NCBI GenBank assembly: GCA_020027345.1
Contig: JAHRAH010000049.1
Span: 1 to 34,324 of the forward strand
Length of the DNA: 34,324 bases
Direction of reading: 5' to 3'
Origin: Gammaproteobacteria bacterium
GTDB taxonomy: Bacteria; Pseudomonadota; Gammaproteobacteria; Tethybacterales; Persebacteraceae
The notes below the pieces were generated by a model. The model did no database searches. It saw only the letters and a program-made list of their open reading frames with translations, and had not been told where the DNA came from. Below, piece after piece: positions 1 through 8,247 of the stretch (the stretch's first letter is position 1; each line of letters begins with the position of its first letter). The position numbers were made by a program, and so were the translations under genes.

Positions 1-93
1 CAAGCAAAGGTGCGCGAAGCCGAAAACTTCCTCAACCGCCGCCCGCGCCCCTCCATGAACTACCAAACCTCCAACCATATGTTCTTCGCGTAA
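1..93 (+). CDS. C-terminal end of an unidentified CDS (QAKVREAENFLNRRPRPSMNYQTSNHMFFA*), truncated by window edge
   Basis: Open frame 1 from the edge to TAA at 91-93; too short to identify. Confidence 0.4.
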   Translation, partial: QAKVREAENFLNRRPRPSMNYQTSNHMFFA

Positions 94-615
94 AATCCTT
101 TTGTTGCATTTCGGACTTTAATGTGCAGTCCTTTGGTGAGCAAGATGATTGAGACCTGGGGCGGCAAGCCGGTGTTTATCGCGCCCAAGGAGGTTTTTCA
201 ATCCGCCGAGCGCGGCGTTGTGGACGGAATCAACATGGGCGTCGCCACTTACAGTTCGTGGAAGTTGTGGGGCGTGATGCCCTATATGGTAAACGCCAAT
301 CTGTTTTACGGCAACATCATTTATATGATGAACAAGGAAAAGTTTGACGCTTTGTCCGCCGCCGACCAAAAAGCGCTTGCGGAAGCGGCGCGCGAATCCG
401 AAGAGTGGCTCAAACCCCGTTACGAACAATGGATTAATGAACGCGTTGGCGACGCCGTGATGAAAGGCGGCGGCGCTGCGGTTTCCATTTCCGCGAAAGA
501 ACGCGCCCGCCTGATAAGCAGCGTGCAAGCGGAATGGGACAAAGAAGTAGACCAAGGTTGCGGCGGAGATTTGGCGGAAAAGATTCGCGGGCTCTACCGC
601 CGTCACGGCGCGTAA
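94..615 (+). pseudogene. N-terminally truncated TRAP transporter solute-binding protein (DctP family)
   Basis: FRTLMCSPLVSKMIETWGGKPVFIAPKEVFQSAERGVVDGINMG... matches the C-terminal half of DctP proteins. Homology-like residues (FRTL) continue upstream of the first ATG (121) to a stop at 91-93. No signal peptide or N-terminal lobe. Followed by dctQ and dctM. Confidence 0.7.
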
Positions 616-651
616 TCGCGGGGTTCATCCGACGCCCGCCGGCGGCGCGGC

Positions 652-1155
652 GTGAAAAAGGCGATTGTTCGCGCCCGCCGCTTTGTCGGCGCGCTGGGAT
701 ATGCGGCGATGGCGGCCGGCGCCGTTGTTGTTCTCGCGCTGGCGGCGTGGGTTTCCTACGGTGTTGTTATGCGCTATGTCTTCCGCTCGCCGGACGCGGT
801 AGTCACCGAGGCGACGGCGCTTTTGCTTTTTCCGGTCGCATTTGCCGGGCTTGCTTACGCTCTGGAAATGGACGCATACCCGCGCGTGACCGTGCTGGTT
901 GACAAACTGCCGCCGCGCGCCGCGCAGTTCTTGGAAGGCGCGTGCCGACTGATGATGTCGGCAGTGGGTGGTTTTTTTGCGCTGGCGGCTTCGCAAGCGG
1001 CGGTGCGCGATTTTCATTCGGGCGCGGCTTCGGAAATTCTGCTTTGGCCGCGCTGGATTTTCTGGACGCCTTCCGCCGCCGCGCTTTGGCTTTTCGCTTT
1101 ATTGGCCGCGCTGCATTTTGCCGAAACACTGGCGGGCGCGAAAGAAAAACAATAA
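652..1155 (+). CDS. TRAP transporter small permease (DctQ)
   Basis: 167 aa, four hydrophobic segments, GTG start, located between DctP-like and DctM-like ORFs. Confidence 0.85.
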   Translation: MKKAIVRARRFVGALGYAAMAAGAVVVLALAAWVSYGVVMRYVFRSPDAVVTEATALLLFPVAFAGLAYALEMDAYPRVTVLVDKLPPRAAQFLEGACRLMMSAVGGFFALAASQAAVRDFHSGAASEILLWPRWIFWTPSAAALWLFALLAALHFAETLAGAKEKQ

Positions 1156-1160
1156 CCGCA

Positions 1161-2459
1161 ATGGAATGGTATGTCGTTGGCGCCGGATTGCTTTCGCTGC
1201 TGGTGTTTTTTATTCTCGCGGGGTTGCCGGTGCCTTTTGCGCTTGCGGCGGCGGCGCTTCCGTTTTTGTGGAACATACAGGGCGTGCCGACTTCGCTTGT
1301 GGCGAGCGCGTTGAAATTGTGGGGCGTCTGGGTGGATTACATTTTGCTGGCGGTGCCGTTGTTTGTTTTTCTCGGCGAATTAATCGGGCGCTCCTCCATC
1401 GGCCCGAATTTATATTTGGTAATGCATCAGCAGCGCGCGCGCGGCTCGGCGGCGTACGGTTCCATCGGCGCTTGCGCGGGCTTTGGCGCGGTTTGCGGCT
1501 CTTCCATGGTCGGTGCGCTCACCATCGGCGGCATCGCCCTGCCCGAAATGTTGAAACTCGGATACGACAAGCGGCTGGCAAGCGGGGTGCTGGCGGCGGG
1601 CGGGACATTGTCGGTGTTAATTCCGCCCAGTTTGATAATGCTTTTTTACGGCATTGTCACCGACAGCCCCATCGGTGAATTGTTTATTGCCGGCATTGTT
1701 CCGGGTTTGATTTTGACGGCGCTTTTTGTTTTGGTCGTCGTTGTTTGGAACAAAATGCAGCCCGGCGCCGTGCCGGAAAGCGGCGGCGGAAGGCGGGTGC
1801 CGCTTGCCAAAGCCGCGTCTTCCATCGGCTCTATTGCGGCAATCGGGGCGGTCATTACCGTTTCCATATATTTCGGCGTCGCCACCCCGACGGAAGCGGC
1901 GGCGATTGCAGTGTTGCTGACGACTGCGCTTGCTTTCGCTTTTGGCGGACTCACTGTGCGCGCTTTTTGGAGCGCACTGGCGGCGACTATGCGCACAATG
2001 GGATTTCTCGGGCTGCTTTTGTCGGCGGGGGTTTTGTTCGGATTTGTGCTGGCGTATTACCGCGTGCCGCAGGAATTCACGGCGGCATTTTTGTCCCTGG
2101 AATTATCGCCATTTGCGGTGCTGGCTTTTGTCATCGTTTTTTACATTGCGCTGGGAATGTTTTTGGAACCGGTGTCAATGACTTTCATCACTCTGCCGAC
2201 ATTGTTTCCGCTGGTTCACGCCGCCGGCTTTAATCCGGTGTGGTTTGGCGTTTTGTATACGATAACGATGGAGATTGCGGTTCTCACTCCGCCGGTCGGT
2301 TTGAATTTGTATGTCATACAAGGCGTCGCGCGCAAGGATGTTTCCATCGGCGATGTCATCCGCGGCTGTCTGCCGTTTATCGGCGCGCTAACGGTTTTGA
2401 TTTTTCTGCTTGTTGCCGAACCGGAAATAGCGCTGTGGCTGCCGGAGTTTTTGCGGTGA
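1161..2459 (+). CDS. TRAP transporter large permease (DctM)
   Basis: In-frame ATG at 1161 inside ORF 942..2459; polytopic; CGSSMVGALTIGGIALPEMLKLGYDKRLASGVLAAGGTLSVLIPPS is a typical DctM motif. Confidence 0.92.
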   Translation: MEWYVVGAGLLSLLVFFILAGLPVPFALAAAALPFLWNIQGVPTSLVASALKLWGVWVDYILLAVPLFVFLGELIGRSSIGPNLYLVMHQQRARGSAAYGSIGACAGFGAVCGSSMVGALTIGGIALPEMLKLGYDKRLASGVLAAGGTLSVLIPPSLIMLFYGIVTDSPIGELFIAGIVPGLILTALFVLVVVVWNKMQPGAVPESGGGRRVPLAKAASSIGSIAAIGAVITVSIYFGVATPTEAAAIAVLLTTALAFAFGGLTVRAFWSALAATMRTMGFLGLLLSAGVLFGFVLAYYRVPQEFTAAFLSLELSPFAVLAFVIVFYIALGMFLEPVSMTFITLPTLFPLVHAAGFNPVWFGVLYTITMEIAVLTPPVGLNLYVIQGVARKDVSIGDVIRGCLPFIGALTVLIFLLVAEPEIALWLPEFLR

Positions 2460-3220
2460 CTTTGCCGTATGTCCGCAAAAGCGGCGGGGGGATTCCGCTG
2501 GTTTTAGTTCACGGTTACCTGGGCGGCGGCGCGCAATGGCGCGGACAAATGCGCGCGTTTAAGGGAATGCGCGTTGTCGCTCCGTGCTTGCCGGGCTTTG
2601 GCGAAAGCGCGCGCTTGCCGGCGCCAAAGACCGTCGGCGGCTTTGCCCGGGCGGTGTTGAATTTACTGCAGCGCGAAAACATTCCGCGCTTTTTTCTTCT
2701 CGGACATTCCATGGGCGGAATGATTGCACAAGAGATTGCGCGCATTGCGCCGGAAAAAGTCGGCGCATTAATTCTTTACGCAACCGGCGCGCTCGGCGCT
2801 TTGCCGGGGCGCTTTGAAACGATGGAAGAATCGCGGCGGCGGCTTTTGGAAGAAGGCGCGCAAAAAGCCGCGGCGCGCATTCCGGCGAAGTGGCTGGCGC
2901 GGGGAAAAAACGCCGGGCGCAATTACCGCCTTGCCGTTTGCCTTGCCCGGCGCGCGGATGTTTCCGCGCATCTGGCGGGACTGGCGGCGATGCAGGCGTG
3001 GGACGGACGCCGCGCATTGCGGCGCATCGGCTGCCCGGTTTTAATTGTCTGGGGCGATTTGGACCAATCGTACCGCCGCGAACAAATTGATTTTTTGCAC
3101 AACAACATTCCCCGCGCCGAACTTGCAGTTATTGCGGGCGCGAGTCATCTGGCGCATTTGGAAAAGCCGCGACAATTCAACGCCGCCGTCAGGAAATTTA
3201 TCGCCCGGCAAAACATTTAA
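2456..3220 (+). CDS. alpha/beta-fold hydrolase
   Basis: GTG start overlaps the dctM stop; LVLVHGYLGGG, nucleophile elbow GHSMGG, GDLDQ and GASHLAHLE (Ser/Asp/His triad). Confidence 0.88.
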   Translation: MTLPYVRKSGGGIPLVLVHGYLGGGAQWRGQMRAFKGMRVVAPCLPGFGESARLPAPKTVGGFARAVLNLLQRENIPRFFLLGHSMGGMIAQEIARIAPEKVGALILYATGALGALPGRFETMEESRRRLLEEGAQKAAARIPAKWLARGKNAGRNYRLAVCLARRADVSAHLAGLAAMQAWDGRRALRRIGCPVLIVWGDLDQSYRREQIDFLHNNIPRAELAVIAGASHLAHLEKPRQFNAAVRKFIARQNI

Positions 3221-3300
3221 CGCCGGGTATTGCATCACCGTCGCCGCCGCTCCGGCGAAGAAAGCGAAATAGGACATATAGGTCTTACAGGTCTTATAAC

Positions 3301-3344
3301 AATTTGCCGGATTTCCGCCTTTGGACAAAATGCGGGAATGACGC
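3301..3344 (-). repeat. dRS3-like inverted repeat unit (spacer type B)
   Basis: AATTTGCCGGATTTCCGCCTTTGGACAAAATGCGGGAATGACGCC; same family as the arrays at 31-32.8 kb; lies between convergent genes. Confidence 0.75.
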
Positions 3345-3348
3345 CGGA

Positions 3349-4653
3349 CTACTTAAGCAAAACCAGGGAAAACCAGGGGATGTATGCGAGGAGCATTGCC
3401 ACGAGCAGCATTGCGAAGACGAAAGGGGCGGCGTAGCGCGCGACTTTCAGTATCGGCTCGCCGGTGATGCCGGTGATGACGAACAGATTCAGCCCTATCG
3501 GCGGCGTGATAAAGCCGATGCCCAGCGCCGTCACCATCATCACGCAAAAATGCTCGTCCTCCATTCCTATCTCGCGCGCCAGAGGAAAAAGCACCGGCGC
3601 GATGAGGACGATGTTCGGCACCGCCTCCATCACGCAGCCGGCGATGATAAAAACGGCAAGCATCAGCGCTATCAAAACCGCCGCGTTGTCCGTCAGCGCC
3701 AGCAATTGTTCTATCGCGTATTGCGGAACGCTCAGCGCGCCCAGCGCCTCGGCGAGCGGCAACGAAAGGGCGACGGTCGGGAGTATCACGCCGTTTACTT
3801 TCGCCGAGGAAGCCAGCATCGGCGGGATGTCGGCGGGGCGCAGCGTCCCGCGCCAAAAGCCGACGGCAATCGTCGTCACCACCGCCACCGCCGCCGCTTC
3901 CGTCGGCGTGAAAATCCCCGAATATATCCCCCCCAAAATAATAAACGGCACCAGCAGCGCAAAGCGCGCGTCCCACACCGCAGCCAGCCAGCGCCGCAAG
4001 TGAAACCCCGCGCCGGCGTTTTCATAACCGGCGACGCGGTTGAGAACCGCGTTCGTCAACATTATCGCGGCGAGCACCATCACTCCCGGAATAATCGCCG
4101 CGGTAAAAAGCGTCCCCGCCGGCACGCCGAGAACCAACCCGATGACGATGTAGGCGATGGACGGCGGAATCAAAATGCCGGTGCAGGAACCCGACGCGAC
4201 CAGCGCCGAGGCGTAGGCGCGGGGATAACCGGCGGCGGTGAGCCGCCCGATGGTCATCCGTCCCAAAGCCGCGCAACCGGCGGCGTCCGAGCCGGAAATG
4301 CAGGAAAAAAAGCCGCAGCCCAAAACGGTGGAGCCGCCAAAGCCGGCGCGAAAACCGCCCGCCGTCGCTTCGGCGACATTCAGCAGTTTGTCGGACAAGC
4401 CCGTGCGCACCAAAGCGTCCCCCGTCAGAATAAAAAGCGGAATGGCGATGAGCGCGAACGCGTCAACGCCCTCAAACAGCGCCTCGCCGATGAGCGAAAG
4501 CGGCAGCGCCTCGGTGAGCAAAAGCAGCAGCGAAACGCCAATCCCCATCGCCACCCACATCGGAATGCCCAAACCGAGCAGCACGACTATAAGCAGCAAC
4601 GGTCCCGCTATGTCCCAGCCCCATTCCACGGCGGCTTCGGGGCGGGAGAACAT
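3349..4653 (-). CDS. TRAP transporter large permease (DctM)
   Basis: 434 aa polytopic; GSTVLGCGFFSCISGSDAAGCAALGRMTIGRL...GTGILIPPSIAYIVIG-type DctM signature. Confidence 0.92.
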   Translation of the reverse strand: MFSRPEAAVEWGWDIAGPLLLIVVLLGLGIPMWVAMGIGVSLLLLLTEALPLSLIGEALFEGVDAFALIAIPLFILTGDALVRTGLSDKLLNVAEATAGGFRAGFGGSTVLGCGFFSCISGSDAAGCAALGRMTIGRLTAAGYPRAYASALVASGSCTGILIPPSIAYIVIGLVLGVPAGTLFTAAIIPGVMVLAAIMLTNAVLNRVAGYENAGAGFHLRRWLAAVWDARFALLVPFIILGGIYSGIFTPTEAAAVAVVTTIAVGFWRGTLRPADIPPMLASSAKVNGVILPTVALSLPLAEALGALSVPQYAIEQLLALTDNAAVLIALMLAVFIIAGCVMEAVPNIVLIAPVLFPLAREIGMEDEHFCVMMVTALGIGFITPPIGLNLFVITGITGEPILKVARYAAPFVFAMLLVAMLLAYIPWFSLVLLK

Positions 4654-4656
4654 TTG

Positions 4657-5202
4657 TCAGTCCCTCCCGGAATCGGCGTCGGCGTCGGCGAACATCGCCT
4701 TGCCGGAATAGGGCTCGCGCCCGGCGCGCAAATCGGCAAAATCGCGCGCCGCGGACACGGCAAGGCGCATCACAATCAGCAAAAAACCCAGCGGCACGGC
4801 GGCGGTAAACCACGCCCGGTTGACGCGCAAGCCGCTCGTCAGCGAATCAAACTTGATGGAAGTCCAAACCGATTCCAGCGAATAGCGCAGCGCCACAAGC
4901 GCGAACAAACACGCGGCGACTTCGCCGAACAAATACAGCGCCGCTTTCGCCCGCGCCGGCAAAAACTGAAATATCACGCCGATGCGAATGTGCGTGCGCT
5001 CCCGCACCGCCGCCGCCGCGCCTATCCACACCAAATATACGAAGGCGTAGCGCGCCGTTTCCTCCCCCCAAACCGAGGAATAGGAAAAAACAAAACGGCG
5101 CACGACCTCGGCAAAAACAACCGCGACAATATATGCGTAAAGAACCAAAAGCGCCGGGCGCTCCCAGTCGCGGCGGAAGAATGCCGCCAGCCGCCCCGTC
5201 AT
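4657..5202 (-). CDS. TRAP transporter small permease (DctQ)
   Basis: Internal ATG at 5202 (MTGRLAAFFRRDWERPALLVLYAYIVAVVFAEVVRRFVF); the longer ORF (to 5391) would overlap the dctP coding region. Confidence 0.85.
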   Translation of the reverse strand: MTGRLAAFFRRDWERPALLVLYAYIVAVVFAEVVRRFVFSYSSVWGEETARYAFVYLVWIGAAAAVRERTHIRIGVIFQFLPARAKAALYLFGEVAACLFALVALRYSLESVWTSIKFDSLTSGLRVNRAWFTAAVPLGFLLIVMRLAVSAARDFADLRAGREPYSGKAMFADADADSGRD

Positions 5203-5251
5203 CGTCCCCGCCTTCCCCTTCGCAACTGTCGCCGCCGCCAGCGGCGGGCGC

Positions 5252-6391
5252 TCAGATGGAATCCACGATGTATCGTCCGGGCGCCGGAGTTTCGGCGGCG
5301 GCGAGCATCTTCTCAAAAGCCGCGGCCGAACCCAGCGCGGTTTCCTTAAACGAATCCCACTCCGCGCGCTGATGCCCGCCGAGTTGGACAAACTCCGCCA
5401 TCGCGCCGCTTTCCAGGGAATGGATTTTCACGCCCGCCTGCCGCATTTCGTCGGCGGCGTAGGCGAAGGATGCCGGCACCGTCGCCAGATTTTGCCGGAA
5501 TGTGATGTCCGACGCTTCCTCCACCGCGTCCTGCAATTTCGGCGGCAGCGATTGAAACCATTCCAGATTGCAACTGTAAACCTGCCCGCCGTGAACGCTT
5601 TGCGCGAGCGTGATGTGGTCCAGAATGTCGGCAAAGCCGAAAGCGTACAGTCCCCCGACGACGGGATCCAGCGCGTCGGCGACGCCCTGTTTGATGGCGG
5701 CGGGCGTCTCCCCCCATGCGACCGGAGTCGGATTCGCGCCCAGCAAACGGTAAAACTGCTGCAGCGTTTTGGAACCGGGCACGCGGAATTTAATCCCCTT
5801 CATATCGGCGGGCGAGAGAATCGCCGGCGCACCCTTGCGCACGGAAAAAGTGCGCGCCGAAATGCTGGTATACCAAAGCGCCTTGAACCCGCTTTTGGCG
5901 ATGGCGGGGTCTATCGCGTTTTTCCACGCGTCGGATGTCACCAGATTCACAAACCGCTGATTGGTCGCGCACCAGTAGGGAATGTTGACGATGTCCACCG
6001 CCGGCGCGAAGGGCGCGAAGTTGGAGATGGAATGCTGCGCGACTTGAATGACGCCTTGCTGCACTTTGTTCGCGAGTTTCTTCCCCGCGCCGAGTTTGCG
6101 CGCCGCGGCGAGGTTGACATAAATCTCGCCGCCGGAGATGTTTTGCACATTCTCCTTGAAGTGCGCCTGCATAATCGGGTAGTAACGCGAGGCGCCGACG
6201 ATGTAGGCGGTCGCAAAAATCATCTCGTGCTTCGCCTCTTTTTTGCGCCGCGCCTCTTCCTTCGCCGTCTGCGCCAGCGCGCCCTGCGTCAGCGCCCCGC
6301 CCGCAGCGGCGACAGCCGCCGCCGTAAAGCCAAAGCGCGCCGCGCCGCCGATAAAGCGCCGCCGATTCTCGTCAATGTGGTTTTCGCTCAT
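5252..6391 (-). CDS. TRAP transporter solute-binding protein (DctP family), probable Tat signal
   Basis: 379 aa; N-terminus NRRRFIGGAARFGFTAAAVAAAGGALTQGALAQ; GIKFRVPGSKTLQQFYRLLGANPTPVAWGETPAAIKQGVADALD is a DctP signature. Confidence 0.92.
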   Translation of the reverse strand: MSENHIDENRRRFIGGAARFGFTAAAVAAAGGALTQGALAQTAKEEARRKKEAKHEMIFATAYIVGASRYYPIMQAHFKENVQNISGGEIYVNLAAARKLGAGKKLANKVQQGVIQVAQHSISNFAPFAPAVDIVNIPYWCATNQRFVNLVTSDAWKNAIDPAIAKSGFKALWYTSISARTFSVRKGAPAILSPADMKGIKFRVPGSKTLQQFYRLLGANPTPVAWGETPAAIKQGVADALDPVVGGLYAFGFADILDHITLAQSVHGGQVYSCNLEWFQSLPPKLQDAVEEASDITFRQNLATVPASFAYAADEMRQAGVKIHSLESGAMAEFVQLGGHQRAEWDSFKETALGSAAAFEKMLAAAETPAPGRYIVDSI

Positions 6392-6621
6392 CGCGGTCCT
6401 CCTGTTTTTTTCAGTGTGTCACTTTTCGCCCGCTCCGCGCGGATGGCCGCGGCGACGGCGCAAGCGACAGCCGCGAGCAAAAGAAAAAACTCGGGGACGC
6501 CGTCCAAGGGCGCGGCCGTGCCGGTGCCGCTCCACAAACGGTATTTGCCAACGCAAACATTTCCGGCAAAAACCAGCAGCAACAGCAGCGAAGCGGCGGC
6601 GAAGCGGCGGCGGGACTTCAT
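6388..6621 (-). CDS. small two-TM membrane protein encoded in a TRAP/sulfatase operon
   Basis: 77 aa; ATGA overlaps with both the upstream betC stop and the downstream dctP start; two hydrophobic segments. Confidence 0.65.
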   Translation of the reverse strand: MKSRRRFAAASLLLLLVFAGNVCVGKYRLWSGTGTAAPLDGVPEFFLLLAAVACAVAAAIRAERAKSDTLKKTGGPR

Positions 6622-8195
6622 TTTTCGGCGTCCGGCATCGCCGGCGCAACAAACGGAAACCGCGCGCGCGCTTTGGTGTCGGCGACATGCGCGCCGCGCA
6701 CATAACGCTTGTCGTCGCCCTCCCGCGCGATGTAAACATATTCCGGCATCCCCCCGGTAACGCGGTGAATGAAAAGCCGCCGCCGCTGACTGTCGGCAAC
6801 CCGCGCGCGAACTTCGCCGATGTCCCAGCCGTCGCGCGCAATCCCCGCCAACTCGTCGGCGGCGATTTTGTGCGCGGCGTCCTCCGCCAGATTGTTTTGT
6901 TCCAGCGGGTCTTTTTCCATGTCAAACAGCAGCCGGTCTTCGCCTTCCAAATCCATAAACTTCCAGCGTCCCCGGCGCACCATCCGGCTCGGCCCCGTGG
7001 AACCGTCCGCGGAATACTCGCCGATGACAGTGTCGCGCCATTGTCCCCCGCCGCCGTTCGCAAAAAGCGAAGCGAAACTCGCGCCGTCGGCCGGCGCGCG
7101 CAAATCGCAGCCGCCGGCAATCTCCAAAATAGTCGGCATCAAATCGGCGAGCGAAACATTTTCTTTCACCCGCCGCGACTGTTGTTTTCCGGGAAGGCGA
7201 ATCAAAAGCGGCACCCGCGCCGACCACTCAAAAAAATGCTGCTTGTACCACATTCCGCGCTCGCCCATCATATCGCCGTGGTCGGCGGTGAACACTACCG
7301 CGGTGTTGTCGGCGAGTCCCGCATCTTCCAGCGCGCGCAAAAGCCGCCCGACTTTGTCGTCTATGCACGAAATCATCCCGTAATACCCGCGCCGCGCGCG
7401 CCGAATATCCTCCTCCGTCACAGTAAACAAATGCCGCCCGTGACAGTAATACAAATTGCGCGAGAGTATGTCCCGCTTTTCCGGCGGCAAATCGGGCGCG
7501 GCGGGCATGTCAATTTCGCCGTCGCCGTAACGGTTCCAGAATTCCTCGCCGATGACAAAAGGCGAATGCGGCTGCGTAAAGGAAACCGTGAGAAAAAACG
7601 GCGACCCGCCGCTGCGGCGCGCGGTGTCGTATATTTCCCTTATGCCGTTGTATTCCACTTCGTCGTCAAAATCCATTTGCAAAGTGCGCTTGCACGGTCC
7701 CGATTCAATCACCGGCGCCATCGTCAGATTGGTCGGGCGAAACTCGCGCCCCTTGCTCCAATCCACTGTCGTGGCGAAATTTGCCGTGTAGATGTCGGTC
7801 GTCAGACGGCGTTCGTAACCGTGTAATTGGTCGGGCCCGACAAAATGCATTTTGCCGCACAATGTCGCGCTGAATCCCAAATCGCGCAGGTAATGCGCCA
7901 GCGTCGGCGTTTCCGAAGAAAAGGAACTGGCGTTGTCAAAACAATCCAGCGCATGCGCCAGCCGTCCCGTGTGCAAAACCGCCCGCGAAGGCGCGCATAT
8001 CGGAAAATTACAATAAGCGTTTTCAAAAACCGCGCTTTGTTCGGCGAGCGCGCAAAGATTCGGCGCGCGCACGACCGGATGCCCGTAACAAGGAAGCGCC
8101 GCCGCCGCCATCTGGTCGGCCATAATCAAAAGAATGTTCGGGCGCGCAAAAGGCACGGCGGCGATTGTATCACCATTCCCCGCCCGCGCGGTCAT
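6618..8195 (-). CDS. betC: choline-sulfatase (type I sulfatase)
   Basis: RPNILLIMADQMAAAALPCYGHPVV, CAPSR formylglycine motif, GKMHFVGPDQLHGYERRLTTDIY are typical of choline-sulfatase. Start is uncertain (ATG 8195 or GTG 8156). Confidence 0.88.
   Translation of the reverse strand: MTARAGNGDTIAAVPFARPNILLIMADQMAAAALPCYGHPVVRAPNLCALAEQSAVFENAYCNFPICAPSRAVLHTGRLAHALDCFDNASSFSSETPTLAHYLRDLGFSATLCGKMHFVGPDQLHGYERRLTTDIYTANFATTVDWSKGREFRPTNLTMAPVIESGPCKRTLQMDFDDEVEYNGIREIYDTARRSGGSPFFLTVSFTQPHSPFVIGEEFWNRYGDGEIDMPAAPDLPPEKRDILSRNLYYCHGRHLFTVTEEDIRRARRGYYGMISCIDDKVGRLLRALEDAGLADNTAVVFTADHGDMMGERGMWYKQHFFEWSARVPLLIRLPGKQQSRRVKENVSLADLMPTILEIAGGCDLRAPADGASFASLFANGGGGQWRDTVIGEYSADGSTGPSRMVRRGRWKFMDLEGEDRLLFDMEKDPLEQNNLAEDAAHKIAADELAGIARDGWDIGEVRARVADSQRRRLFIHRVTGGMPEYVYIAREGDDKRYVRGAHVADTKARARFPFVAPAMPDAEK
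8164..8172 (-). promoter_or_regulatory. putative extended -10 (TGATACAAT) for betC
   Basis: Same TGNTACAAT word lies upstream of both antitoxin genes; no clear -35. Confidence 0.4.
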
Positions 8196-8247
8196 TTCCG
8201 CAAAAGGGGGGAATGGGGGAAAACCGGCAACCCGCGCCGAGGGGGAG

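Noticed and set aside
3304-5349. 681-aa + strand ORF opposite dctM/dctQ
   Set aside because: Antisense open frame in GC-rich coding DNA; Arg/His/Gln-rich composition with no domain, while the opposite strand is clearly DctM/DctQ.
6243-7826. 527-aa + strand ORF (and 5372..6760)
   Set aside because: Antisense to betC and dctP, which have strong family motifs.
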